Below are positions 1-8,765 of a stretch of DNA of 64,000 nt, in pieces. Origin of the DNA: Corynebacterium phocae (GTDB taxonomy: Bacteria; Actinomycetota; Actinomycetes; Mycobacteriales; Mycobacteriaceae); the NCBI RefSeq assembly GCF_008693075.1, contig NZ_VXKJ01000048.1:232897-296896 (forward strand), given 5' to 3'. The notes below the pieces were generated by a model, which was not told the DNA's origin, made no database searches, and saw nothing but the letters and a program-made list of their open reading frames with translations. A program made the position numbers and the translations under genes. Within the stretch, counting starts at the first letter, position 1. The number at the start of each line of letters is the position of its first letter.

Positions 1-1
1 C

Positions 2-961
2 AGAGAGCTCAACGATGAAGGACTCTCGCTTGAACAGCGGAAGCGCGACCTTGAGCTGGCAATGACAGAAGAGCGTCCAGCAGTGGCAGGAATGGACCTA
101 GCAAAGCAACTGGAGAGTATGTATGCGGAGGTCGGCATCGTCTTGCCAGGAGCTGCAATCCACCGGTTCGCCGAGGTCGCTGAGTTTCATGCTTCAGTAG
201 TGCGAAATCGCCAAATGTACCTTCAAGCAGAGCTTCTGGCCGTCACTCATCGCTTGGCGGAGGTCAACTCGGAACGTCAGGCCCTCGATCAGCGACGGTC
301 GAGCATCATGAATCTATTGAACGACTCAATGGCATTGGAAACATTCCGAACCGCCGAACGTGAACTCACAGATCTGGATGCTCTTGTTGCTGATCTGGAG
401 CGGAAACTCGAACTGGTGCAGTCTGTCAGCGACACCGGCATCCGCCTGCGCGCAATGAAGTCCGAGGCCGAAGCGAACGTTCGAACTGAGATCGCAGACC
501 GCGAGCTTCTTCTGGAATCAGCCATCGTTTTGTTTCAGCAGCTCGGCGAAGAGATCTATACAGACCGCAACGTCTCTTTGCTGATTGAAGCTACACCCAA
601 GGGCGTGCTGAAAGTTGTGCCGAAGATTGATGGTGATGCATCAGCGGGAATTCTAGGTGTCAAGACCTTTCTGCTTGACATGGTGTGCACAGTCACGGCA
701 ATTAAACTCGGTCGCGCCCCGCGAATTCTGGTGCACGATAGTCAGTTGTTTGACTCTATGGATGACCGCCAGATTGCTTCTTGTCTCAACATTGGCGCTC
801 GGCTGGCAGATGAGGTTGGGTTCCAGTACGTCGTGACACTCAACTCGGATCGTCTGACAGCGGCTGAATCCGAAGGATTCGACCGGCAGAGTTACGTCAT
901 CGATCCGGTGCTCACCGACGCGGGAGAAGAAGGCGGACTGTTCGGGATCCGCTTCATCTAA
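2..961 (+). CDS. DUF2326-type coiled-coil ATPase, C-terminal part (5' end outside window)
   Basis: The reading frame is open from base 2, so the gene begins upstream of the window; the ATG at 62 is only an internal methionine. About residues 40-150 are charged and heptad-like (long coiled coil). The last 130 residues contain a block with FQQLGEEIY, KVVPKIDGD, GVKTFLLDM and LVHDSQLFDSMD, which I recognise as the DUF2326 C-terminal domain. DUF2326 proteins are SMC/RecF-like ATPases that form the ATPase component of ABC-three-component (ABC-3C) systems, some of which are proposed anti-phage systems. The Walker A half and partner genes would lie to the left and cannot be seen. The fragment itself is intact to its TAA stop. 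Family assignment is from memory of conserved blocks; system membership is inference. Confidence 0.72.
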   Translation, partial: RELNDEGLSLEQRKRDLELAMTEERPAVAGMDLAKQLESMYAEVGIVLPGAAIHRFAEVAEFHASVVRNRQMYLQAELLAVTHRLAEVNSERQALDQRRSSIMNLLNDSMALETFRTAERELTDLDALVADLERKLELVQSVSDTGIRLRAMKSEAEANVRTEIADRELLLESAIVLFQQLGEEIYTDRNVSLLIEATPKGVLKVVPKIDGDASAGILGVKTFLLDMVCTVTAIKLGRAPRILVHDSQLFDSMDDRQIASCLNIGARLADEVGFQYVVTLNSDRLTAAESEGFDRQSYVIDPVLTDAGEEGGLFGIRFI

Positions 962-1000
962 CTCCTGTCCAGTGGTGCGATACCTCTGGCTGCGTCCCGT

Positions 1001-1404
1001 AGAGTGGTGTAAAAGTCTGGTGGATTTTTGGCGTAAAACGCTAAGGGAGCCACCGTAGGACTCGGTTTAATTTCCTCCAAGAAATGAAAGGACTCACTAC
1101 GATGGCTCACGACCATTCTGCCCTATCTGAACTGTTTTCGAAAGTTAAAGAAGACCCCGACTACGCCAAGGACATCATTCGCTTGACGCTTCAAGCGACC
1201 TTCCAGGACCTCATCAACGAAGAATCCAAGGAATTCATCGGTGCTGGTACCTACGAGCGGTCTGAAGGCCGCACCAACTCCCGAAACGGAACTAGGCCAA
1301 GGACGCTCAAGACCAAAGGTGGGGATCTAGAGCTAGCTATTCCAAAGATGCGAAAAGGCTCGTTCTTCCCCTCCCTGCTAGAACCACGCAAGCTTATCGA
1401 CAAG
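1001..1404 (+). mobile_element. IS256-family insertion sequence, 5' remnant
   Basis: The left part of an IS256-like element: a short leader followed by the first third of a transposase gene. The left terminus is estimated near 1001 from the leader preceding the gene and is uncertain by tens of bases. Homology stops abruptly at 1404, exactly where an unrelated terminal repeat (1405-1453) begins, so the element was interrupted or deleted by a second insertion. The right part of the element is absent from the window. Confidence 0.6.
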
Positions 1405-1422
1405 TTGTCAAGCGACGTTTAA
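1102..1422 (+). pseudogene. IS256-family transposase, 3'-truncated
   Basis: The preferred start is the ATG at 1102, preceded by AAAGGA about 9 nt upstream; an in-frame ATG exists at 1084. The protein shows the N-terminal transposase_mut pattern: a helical leader, then FQDLINEESKEFIGAG, YERSEGRTNSRNG, and TKGGDLELAIPKMRKGSFFPSLL. Intact family members are about 400 residues with a DDE catalytic domain downstream; here only about 100 residues remain and no catalytic residue is present. The last codons (to the stop at 1422) are read from the adjoining terminal repeat, so the stop is not native. Non-functional. Confidence 0.85.
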
Positions 1423-1453
1423 AATGTTCCAACTAGCGTCATTAAATTGTTCC
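1405..1453 (-). repeat. IS21-like terminal repeat, left copy
   Basis: Read on the minus strand this is a 49-bp sequence that aligns without gaps, 42 of 49 identical, to 9535-9583 in opposite orientation. It contains two tandem sub-repeats, each starting GGAAC and containing a CGCT, and its outer tip reads TTGTCAAGCGAC. Tandem transposase-binding sub-repeats and a TG...CA tip are typical of IS21-family ends; the family assignment is inference. It cuts the IS256 transposase gene. Confidence 0.65.
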
Positions 1454-1524
1454 AGCCCACACCACCACTACCCCGGAAATGATAAAACGGCGTACCTGCC
1501 AGCGCGTACGCCAGCCCTAGTCCC

Positions 1525-2628
1525 TCAGCCTTGCCGCCGACGGAACTGATACTTACCTTTACCACGGCCAGACACGGGCTCAATAAGCCCGCGCTCTTTC
1601 ATCTCCAGAAGGATCTCGGAACTCCTTGTCCGCCCCAGGCCAAGCACCTCCTGAACGTCCGTTCTTCCGAACGCACTCTTAGTCCCTAAAGCCTCTTGCA
1701 ATTCCCGAACGTGCGAAGCGGTCTTTGCGGAAAAATCTTCCCCAATGTTCGCTTTCCCACGTTCAATGTCCGCCTTTTCGGCCCCAATGTTCGCTTTTTT
1801 AAGATCGGCGAATCCGGCGTTAATATGCATGACCCGGTTGCGAAGCGGGTGATTCTCGTTCAGCAGAAGATTGCGCAGGAACAGCTCAAGGAACTCTGTC
1901 GTTTCATAGATTCCATTTTTCAGATCATTGAAATTCGCCCGGACCAGAGCGTTTCGAAAATACCAAGCGTTGCCAGCAAAAACGTCGTTTGTTACATCAA
2001 AACCCAGGGTGCGCAGATACTTAATAAAGAACACCGACACCGTTCTGGTGTTCCCCTCTCCGAATACATGAATCTGCCACAGTCTGGATACAAAATCCGC
2101 GAGGTGCTCAATTGTCTCATCCAACGAGAGACCTTTATAGGAAAATCTTTTCTCCTCAGAAAGGTCATAATTCAGTGTTGCACGAAGCTCCGATGCACTT
2201 CCATAAAGAACGGTCGCTCCGTTCAAAACCCATTATTTCTTAGTGATATTGTAGTCCCGAATGCATCCAGCATGAGGATAGATACCGGTAAATAACCTCC
2301 TGTGAATGGAGAGAAATTCGTGGGACGTGAAACTGAAAGCTCGCTCCGAAAGCAACGCGGCTAAACGGATAGAAACTTTGTCTGCCTCCTCGGTGCGGTC
2401 CTCGCTATCATGAGACGGATTTTCTTCGTAATAAGTCTGCAGGAGCTCGTCCGCCTCGGCGAAGGAGATTTCACCCTCAATATTGCGAATGGCGGTACGC
2501 ACCAAATATTCTGAAGTCTCCAGGCCATCAACCGCTTGCAAGCCTATCGCGGTATGCCAAACATAGCCCTTGCCCCGCCTACCTGGTTCAGATTCTCGAA
2601 TGTATTCCGCAAAAGGATCTTCAGTCAC
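1525..2628 (-). pseudogene. Fic-family AMPylase with an in-frame nonsense codon
   Basis: Two stretches in the same reading frame are separated only by a TAA at 2233-2235 followed by tryptophan and valine codons. The joined product (about 367 residues) reads as one Fic protein: an N-terminal helical region with an IEGEIS segment, then the Fic core with the motif HVFGEGNTR (canonical HPFxxGNxR; catalytic His and Arg kept, Pro replaced by Val) near residue 190, and a C-terminal winged-helix-like region. The stop falls just before the conserved WVLNG strand, where family members often have Glu; a single GAA to TAA change would explain it. Start: GTG at 2628. A restart at the TTG at 2226 would give a C-terminal piece with the active site but without the N-terminal helix. 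Fic enzymes transfer AMP to protein hydroxyls. Confidence 0.75.
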
Positions 2629-3013
2629 GCCCTCGCACCTCCCTACGGTTTGATCTCTGTCGGAAACACCGTTACCGCTAACACTCTACTCGGGAACGCT
2701 AGCACTGACGTAGTACTTGCGCCCGCCCCTGGCTCAGATTGATTTTCTCCACGTTGCGCGGCCGTGAATGCTTCCGGGAAGCTAAATACTACGAAGCCAA
2801 AAGCATGACCTCACAATGAAACCAGCAGTTTACACCCGTCAGTTGTAACCCAGCCCCTGAGACTTCCCTTTGGTAACGCCTCTATCAACACCCCGGCCAC
2901 AACAAGACTGAAGGAAAGAAATCGCACCACGCCCGGGGACTTAATCAATGGCGCTAGATGCTCGTTCCAAAATGGCGCTCGACAGTTGGGACGCTCATTG
3001 AACAGTCATGGTT
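2629..3013. other. Gene-free stretch with a degenerate IS-end-like repeat
   Basis: No convincing coding region on either strand. The only structure I can support is the degenerate terminal-repeat-like segment at 2936-2984, listed separately. The Fic gene promoter should lie in the left part. Confidence 0.5.
2936..2984 (+). repeat. Degenerate IS21-like end, second copy
   Basis: It resembles the 9535-9583 terminus (shared CGTT..AAATG.CGCT.GACA at the tip and CAATGGCGCT in the inner sub-repeat, with one base of length difference). It also matches the 8651-8694 copy at 29 of 44 positions without gaps. Its outer tip points right. No partner in opposite orientation was found next to it. Confidence 0.4.
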
Positions 3014-5512
3014 CTAGAAGTGCCACGGAAACCTAAGCGGCAAGAATCCACTGGTAAACCGCTGCACAAATGGTGCCAAGAACTTACCCAGCAAGAATGC
3101 CAGGGAGGTTCCTCCAAGAATACCGATTAGCCAACCGTTCCCATTGAAAATCTTCCTCTTAAAGCTTGAAATAGGACGTTCGGGATCCTTCGGGGTGGGT
3201 TTGACGCCCGGAGACTTCGGCTCCGCAGGCTTCCCCGGGGACTGCGGCGCAGGACCGACCTCTGGGTCCCCTGCGCCGCTCTCGGGGGTCATGGAGCCAT
3301 CAGCCCCAGGTTGCTCCGGCATAGGAGCTTCAGATTCACCAGGACCATCAACCTCCGGCTGCTTGGGTTCTTCAGTTTCAGGATGCTTGGGGTCCTCAAC
3401 CTCCGGCTGCTCCACCTCCGGCACCACCGAGTCCTCGGAAATATCAGACTCTGGCTTCTCAGGCTGATCAGACTCCGGTTTCTTGGGTTCCTCAGAACCA
3501 CCGGCCTCGGGCTCCTCAGGCGTCGGGACTTCAGATTCACCAGGAGCACCAGCCTCGGGCTGCTCCATCTCCGGTACCTCTGGCCCCTCTGAACCTTCCT
3601 CAGTCTCCGGCTTAGAGTCACCAGAACCACCATCCTCCGGCTGCCCGGGTTCTTCAGACTCCGGCTGCTTGGGGCCCTCAGTTTCCGGCTGCGAGGGCTC
3701 CTCAGTCTCCGGCTCCGCGGGCACCTCAGTTTCCGGCTCCGGCACTACCGACTCATCAGAACCGCCAACCTCGGGCCGCTCCGGCATAGGAGTTTCAGAT
3801 TCACCAGGACCATCAGCCTCGGGCTGCTCCATCTCCGGTACCTCTGGCCCCTCAGAACCTTCCTCAGTCTCCGGCTTAGAGTCACCAGAACCACCATCCT
3901 CCGGCTGCCCGGGCTCTTCAGACTCCGGCTGCTTGGGGCCCTCAGTCTCCGGCTCCGAGGGCTCCTCAGTCTCCGTCTCCGGCACTACCGACTCATCAGA
4001 ACCGCCAACCTCGGGTCGCTCCGGCATAGGAGTTTCAGATTCACCAGGACCATCAGTCTCCGGCTGTTCCATCTCCGGTGCCTCTGCATCCCCAGCCCCT
4101 TCTTCGGTCTCTGGCTGATCGGGCTGGTCATCCTCCGACTTCTTGGGGCCCTCAGAACCACCGGCCTCGGGCTTCTCAGGTGTCAGGCCTTCAGATTCTT
4201 GAGGATCACCAGCCTCAGGATGCTCGGGTGCCTCGGTTTCTGGCCCTTCAGGAGTCTCGGAACCGCCAGCCTCCGCCTGGGGCTTTGGAGACTCGGTATC
4301 AGCAGATTCACTGTCTCCAGGCTTTACCTCCGGGGCTTCCGGCTGTGATTCCTCGTTAGTGCCCTCATCACCGGACCCAGCTTCACCATCTTTCTCCGGT
4401 TCTTTTTCTTCCGGATCCTGAGGCTGTGCCTCATTCTTTGGATCGTTGGGATTTGTTACCTCATCGGTTGCGGTGGAGTCCTTGATGGTCTTCCCATTGC
4501 TATCGACAACGGTGTTGAGCTCCTCGCCATCCTTGGCACCGTCATTGTCCGTATCCGCTTTCAGTGGATCGGTGCTGCCGGCCGGGTAGTCCTCCCTAAA
4601 TGCATGTTTGGTATAGGGATTATGATTTCCAGCCAGTTCGTCGAGGTCGTTGACACCATCTTTGTCGGTGTCAGCCTTCTTCGGATCAGTCCCAAATTCA
4701 GCTTCTCTGGCGTCGGGAAGTCCATCGTTGTCAGTATCTAGTGCAACATTCGGGTCCGAAACGACATCGGTGGCATTCTTATCTTTGATTGAGGACTTGG
4801 CTTTCTCGCTATAAATAAGGTTGAGCTCATCACCATCGCTGATTCCGTCGTTGTCGGTATCTGCAGACGTTGGGTTGGTATTTCCAGGCCCACGATCTGG
4901 GTGGAACTTGGTTTCAAATGAGTTTAACTGACCATTGATTTCAAAATAGTCATCTACGCCATCTCCATCGGTGTCAGGTTTAGTGTCGTCAGTACCAAAA
5001 GCCACCTCCAACGCAAGGACCAGACCGTCCCCGTCTTGGTCAACATCCTGGGTATTTGGGTCACTGGGATAATCATAGGGAAAGTTTGGATCCCAGACGG
5101 TCTTCTTGGACCTACCATCAACAAGAGTCCCCAACTCCGCACCATCATTTAAGCCATCACCGTCAGTATCAGCGTCAGTGGGATCGGTTGAACCTGGAGC
5201 CGTGGGGTAGTACCTAGTCGTGTACTGATTGAAAGTGCCTTGAATCTCATCGTAGTCACTGATTCCATCGCGATCAGTGTCCACCTTCTCCGGGTCTGTC
5301 TCGTAATACTCTTCGAGATAGTCCGGCACCCCATCACCATCAGTATCCGTGGGATTGTCCTCCTGCCCAGCCGGGGGATCTGGGAACTTATCTTCCTCAG
5401 CCAAAGCCGGGACGCTTACCGTTCCAGTGACCGCCAACGCCATAATCGCGGCAGTGGAAATCCTAGACTTCGCTAGGGTCCTAAGATCGCGCGACCTTGA
5501 GATTCTTTTCAT
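3014..5512 (-). CDS. Secreted calcium-repeat (thrombospondin type-3-like) surface protein with Pro/Glu-rich stalk
   Basis: The start is the ATG at 5512, with AGAAAGGA about 7 nt upstream. Residues 1-38 form a signal peptide (MKRISRSRD basic region, AALMA-type hydrophobic core, cleavage after ALA). About residues 45-360 hold many DTDGDGxxD / DTDxDGxxD loops, the acidic calcium-binding pattern of thrombospondin type-3 repeats. About residues 370-740 are a low-complexity stalk of PE, PETE and GGSE units, including an 88-codon unit repeated in tandem. The C-terminus has a glycine-rich hydrophobic segment (GWLIGILGGTSLAFLLG) ending PLRFPWHF, without an LPXTG-type motif or basic tail, so anchoring is probably in the membrane or mycomembrane rather than by sortase. 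A calcium-stabilised stalked surface protein is the likely role; the ligand is unknown. Confidence 0.85.
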   Translation of the reverse strand: MKRISRSRDLRTLAKSRISTAAIMALAVTGTVSVPALAEEDKFPDPPAGQEDNPTDTDGDGVPDYLEEYYETDPEKVDTDRDGISDYDEIQGTFNQYTTRYYPTAPGSTDPTDADTDGDGLNDGAELGTLVDGRSKKTVWDPNFPYDYPSDPNTQDVDQDGDGLVLALEVAFGTDDTKPDTDGDGVDDYFEINGQLNSFETKFHPDRGPGNTNPTSADTDNDGISDGDELNLIYSEKAKSSIKDKNATDVVSDPNVALDTDNDGLPDAREAEFGTDPKKADTDKDGVNDLDELAGNHNPYTKHAFREDYPAGSTDPLKADTDNDGAKDGEELNTVVDSNGKTIKDSTATDEVTNPNDPKNEAQPQDPEEKEPEKDGEAGSGDEGTNEESQPEAPEVKPGDSESADTESPKPQAEAGGSETPEGPETEAPEHPEAGDPQESEGLTPEKPEAGGSEGPKKSEDDQPDQPETEEGAGDAEAPEMEQPETDGPGESETPMPERPEVGGSDESVVPETETEEPSEPETEGPKQPESEEPGQPEDGGSGDSKPETEEGSEGPEVPEMEQPEADGPGESETPMPERPEVGGSDESVVPEPETEVPAEPETEEPSQPETEGPKQPESEEPGQPEDGGSGDSKPETEEGSEGPEVPEMEQPEAGAPGESEVPTPEEPEAGGSEEPKKPESDQPEKPESDISEDSVVPEVEQPEVEDPKHPETEEPKQPEVDGPGESEAPMPEQPGADGSMTPESGAGDPEVGPAPQSPGKPAEPKSPGVKPTPKDPERPISSFKRKIFNGNGWLIGILGGTSLAFLLGKFLAPFVQRFTSGFLPLRFPWHF
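3540..4075 (-). repeat. Tandem repeat of about 264 bp in the surface-protein stalk
   Basis: The stretch around 3576-3696 recurs nearly unchanged around 3838-3960, an offset of about 264 bp (88 codons), with only scattered substitutions. The length is a multiple of three, so copy-number change would keep the frame and only alter stalk length. Confidence 0.75.
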
Positions 5513-6043
5513 CAGTATTCCTTTCTGCGCAGCCCCCAGAGGCATGCGGTACATGTGGGAAAAATGCAGCCAGTCAATCAGGGAGCAGACTTACCTATAC
5601 AAGAACAGATCGGTCAAACTGAACTGTTCCCCTGTTGCAGACCACTTAGTTCAGGTGCTCTAGAAAGCTACACCGAAAGTTCCCATTCTCCAATTCTCGA
5701 ATGTATAGACAGGCTCCCACATGGAAAAAGTTGAAGAAACTGTGAGCAAAACCTCACCGATTGAAAGAATTGCGTTGATTTTCCAGGACTTCGGAGGCCC
5801 AGCTTTCCGCCCACATGAGGACCTGTTCAAACCTGGAACACCGCGCTGCGCTTTCTGACGAGCACGAGAGGTTCGCACGTGAGATTGCTGCACAGGTGGG
5901 CGTTGACCCGCGTCGCGCTGAAGTGGGCTAAGCTTCGTTACTGTTGGATGGATAGATGAGAAAAAGTACCTTTGCCATTTATCGAACAGGGACAAAGCTC
6001 AGCGCACATCAGGGAGGGTTTCCTGGGCGGGGTACCTATTTAG
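5513..6043. other. Intergenic stretch with possible coding relics
   Basis: The left part is the promoter region of the surface-protein gene. Between about 5721 and 5930 the plus strand has short coding-like pieces in two frames (one starting MEKVEETVSKTSP, one ending AAQVGVDPRRAEVG) that could be a frameshifted relic. I cannot assign a family. No intact gene seen. Confidence 0.35.
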
Positions 6044-6802
6044 TACCTGCAGAGTAGCTACGGGGGCTCCACGGAATGCAGGTACACCACGCTAGCGGAC
6101 GCTACCCGGGGGCTCTCCCCGGAACAGCTCACCAGCATCGAGCTGACCAAGAGCCCAGTTAACAAGCACCTTTACGAAATAGCGAAGTACCTGAAAACTG
6201 CAACTGGGCAACGCGTCATCGAGGGGGAAGGCGGTGGGATCAGAGAAGTACTGATTGCCGCCAAGGAGAACGATCTGCCCGATCCGTTGTTCATTGACAC
6301 CGGGGTGCAGTTCAAGGTCATCTTCCGGTGGGGGTCGCGCTTCACGCCCCTGGAACGTGAATGGCTTGACGCCCTGGGCGCGCAGCTTTCCCCCATCGAG
6401 GAGGACATCCTGGTGAGTTTGCACCGCGGGGAAAAGTATTCGCGGGCACGGTTGCACCAGGAGTACGCTCCTTATTCGGAAGCCAACCTCGACCGTGTGA
6501 TCGCTGGCCTGACCCGCCGGAAGCTCATAATCGTGCGGCACGAAGAATTTTTCCTGGAACAGCCTACCAAGGAGTCTGCGGCTGCGGCTGCGGTGGATTT
6601 TCAGTCACTGGGAAAGAACGTCCCCGCAGTGGCCGCCGTAGTACAGTCTGCGGGAAGAGCCACTATCAAGGAACTAACGCGGCGCACCGGACTTTCCGTC
6701 GGCCAGGTCCGTTACGCGCTGACGCCCCTCCTGGAGCACAGCTTGGTGGCAATGGAAGGCGGTCAGGGAACGAAAGTTACCAGCTACGCATGGGAGAACT
6801 AG
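6044..6802 (+). pseudogene. ATP-binding transcriptional regulator (AlbA_2/HATPase_c_4 type), 5'-truncated
   Basis: The frame is open from 6044 (after a TAG at 6041) to 6802. It contains IELTKSPVNKHLYEIAKYL and VIEGEGGGIREVL, the signature of the C-terminal HATPase_c_4 region of the AlbA_2 (Schlafen-like) ATP-binding regulators, followed by two winged-helix regions (one ending TRRKLIIVRHEEF, another TRRTGLSVGQVRYAL). The N-terminal AlbA_2 domain of about 200 residues that these proteins normally carry is missing, with a stop and unrelated sequence in its place. A protein initiated at the TTG at 6287 would keep only the C-terminal DNA-binding part. Probably a relic; a short product cannot be excluded. 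Confidence 0.65.
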
Positions 6803-6970
6803 GTGACAGCCACCGCGACCTCTCCGCGACGTCCAGGAAGAAATAAACCAGCAAGCTCACCAACACCAAAACCACCCCGGAACTGGTTTTTTAAACCCCC
6901 ACCCACGACCATCCCCCAAAGAGGAACCACTACACGGGACTTAATCGAACGGCTGCCCTACAGCAGAACT

Positions 6971-7387
6971 CTAGGGGTGCAATATCCCGCGTTCAACTGC
7001 CACATTTCGTAGCGATTGGGCAATCTTCTTAAGCTTTTTCTTGCCAACCCAACGCTTCATGTTGATGAGGCAGTGACCAGTCACTTTTCCCGGTCCCTCG
7101 TCCTCACTCCACCCCAGAATAATTTCATTTCCGGCTTCGTCCCTAACCTTAGGCACTGGAGAAATTTCCCCTTCTGAGATTCCCCACACGCCTCTCGACG
7201 CCATGCCAGCCGAAATAAACTCCTGGTAGAACTGTTTGGGGTTTGTCTTGGCGGACTGTGCAACGGAAAGCAGCCCCTCATCGTTGGAATTTAACATGAA
7301 TAACTGCGATGACGGTCTATCTCTGGCGTCATCCCAGAGAGCGGCGGCGGGGGCGCAACTCCTATAGAACAACAACTCCTCACTCAT
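6971..7387 (-). CDS. Uncharacterised 138-aa protein, second gene of a two-gene unit
   Basis: The first codons overlap the end of the upstream gene by 8 bp (ATG at 7387, upstream stop at 7380-7382), so the two are almost certainly translationally coupled. The protein is small, soluble and basic at the C-terminus (KRWVGKKKLKKIAQSL). Visible blocks are FYRSCAPAAALWDDARDRPSS, EGLLSV, GVWGISEGEI and GHCLINM. I recall the pattern RPSSQ.F - LLSV - GVWG.. - H. - K.IA..LR.. from uncharacterised proteins, some paired with a larger partner as here, but I cannot name a function. No signal peptide or membrane segment. It lies inside the block bounded by IS21-like ends. Confidence 0.8.
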   Translation of the reverse strand: MSEELLFYRSCAPAAALWDDARDRPSSQLFMLNSNDEGLLSVAQSAKTNPKQFYQEFISAGMASRGVWGISEGEISPVPKVRDEAGNEIILGWSEDEGPGKVTGHCLINMKRWVGKKKLKKIAQSLRNVAVERGILHP

Positions 7388-8600
7388 CGGATTTGCTCCC
7401 AGCTTTCGCCGTCATCGATTCCAAGGTTTTGATTACTTTCGCTGTGGTCTCTTGGTATGTCTGAGCTGCTGGGACTTCACCATCGAGGTCGATGCCATCA
7501 CCGAAAGCACTTAGCTCAACGTTCCCCACATTATCAACCTCAATCGACCAATCCACCCCATCGAAATCCCACTCAAGCTGAATGCCACCGCGAAGCAGCG
7601 GGTAGATCCCTGGCCTGTTCCCCTCAAGAATTTCTTCATCATAGAAATACGACAAAATTGCGTCAACAATGCGTTTAGCCTGCACGGACACTGCCTCGCC
7701 ATTTTGTCCGTCAATCCAGCCATCTGCAAAGTTCATTACAACGGCCATCCTCCGATACCAATCATCCGGATATGATTCCTCAACAAAATCAATGGATCCA
7801 GATTTGGAGATTTTCCCGGACGGAGAGGCTAGAAAATTCCCTTCCATTCGGATAGGCCTAGATAGGCGGTCCGGGGCCAACCATTTCTTGTACTGGTTCC
7901 ATCCCTCGCTCGCAGGATCCTCAAATATCTTTACAGATTGCCCGTCGTAGGTAGAAAGAATCAATTCTCCCTTGGCATCAAGGCTAGCCACCCAACCAGA
8001 AATCTGGAGAGTCTGCTCCTCATCTTTCGCTCCATACTTTTCGCGTACGTCTGCCCGCTTGGACCTTGTAAAAACAACACTGTTGAGGCCTCTGCACCCG
8101 GGGCGGTATAGCTTAACCTCATCTTCTGGTTCTAAAGTCTTCCCGAATGTCAGCGCCTCATCTAATGCCTTAAAATCGACAACTTCAGATTCATCAGCCT
8201 CACCGGCGAGTATCTTCAGAAAAACCTCCGCTGCCTCATCGAACACAGCGTAAGAGTCATCGACAAACAACTCGGTTTGGGACCCCGTGGTGGGGCCGGC
8301 TACCAACACGGTGTTCACGCAACCCTGACTCAGCCTATCCAGGAACAAATTGAACTTGCTCGAGAAGCCTTTCGGAACGCGCTGCTTTCGGTATCGCTTA
8401 ATCCACATCTCGCGGGCCAGGGCTTTAATTGCTGACTCAACTACCCCTAGTTCCTTAGCCGCCGATACGGGAAATTGGATGTTCTTAAACCGGCGCCCCT
8501 CCCAGTGAAGTTCCAGAAAAGGTTCACCCGAGTGCCCTGAGCACGCCTGACCAGCACTCAACGCTTGAGCTTCCTTGTTCAGACTCTTCTCCGGCTCCAT
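7380..8600 (-). CDS. Uncharacterised 406-aa protein, first gene of a two-gene unit
   Basis: Start ATG at 8600; the ribosome site is weak (GGTGGG close to the ATG). The protein is soluble with no signal peptide. About residues 1-130 are mixed helix and strand (LELHWEGRRFKNIQFP). Residues 190-275 look like a small beta domain (QISGWVASLDAKGELIL, YDGQSVKIF). The last third has RIVDAILSYFY, then RGGIQLEWDFDGVDWSIEVD with GNVELSAF, a strand-rich block I associate with uncharacterised accessory proteins that often sit next to a small partner gene. No catalytic motif is evident. The gene is followed by the 138-aa partner with an 8-bp overlap and preceded by a three-unit hairpin repeat array (8766-9003). 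Function unknown; a defence or toxin-antitoxin-like role is only a guess from context. Confidence 0.82.
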   Translation of the reverse strand: MEPEKSLNKEAQALSAGQACSGHSGEPFLELHWEGRRFKNIQFPVSAAKELGVVESAIKALAREMWIKRYRKQRVPKGFSSKFNLFLDRLSQGCVNTVLVAGPTTGSQTELFVDDSYAVFDEAAEVFLKILAGEADESEVVDFKALDEALTFGKTLEPEDEVKLYRPGCRGLNSVVFTRSKRADVREKYGAKDEEQTLQISGWVASLDAKGELILSTYDGQSVKIFEDPASEGWNQYKKWLAPDRLSRPIRMEGNFLASPSGKISKSGSIDFVEESYPDDWYRRMAVVMNFADGWIDGQNGEAVSVQAKRIVDAILSYFYDEEILEGNRPGIYPLLRGGIQLEWDFDGVDWSIEVDNVGNVELSAFGDGIDLDGEVPAAQTYQETTAKVIKTLESMTAKAGSKSDE

Positions 8601-8644
8601 AACCCACCACTCTAGCGCACCTCCAGAGTTCTGCCATCCCGTAG

Positions 8645-8694
8645 CGCGCCAAAATACATGACGCTACACGCGCAAAATTAGATGGCGCTTGACA
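8645..8694 (+). repeat. Degenerate IS21-like end, third copy
   Basis: It ends GATGGCGCTTGACA and contains CATGACGCT one helical repeat inward, matching the layout of the 9535-9583 terminus. Like that copy it is followed by TCCG. The outer tip points right. It lies between the start of the 406-aa gene and the hairpin array, so it may overlap that gene's promoter. Confidence 0.4.
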
Positions 8695-8765
8695 TCCGCC
8701 AAAGGACTGCCCAAATGGCCCACTTTTCAAAGCCATTTTGGCCCACCTTCACTTGGCAAAACCCA

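Noticed and set aside
3483..4118. Plus-strand Ser/Gly-rich protein opposite the calcium-repeat protein
   Set aside because: Reverse reading of the PE-rich stalk repeats, without start signals.
5660..5995. Minus-strand frame of 111 codons
   Set aside because: No domain, no ribosome site and non-protein-like composition; the plus strand shows relic pieces instead.
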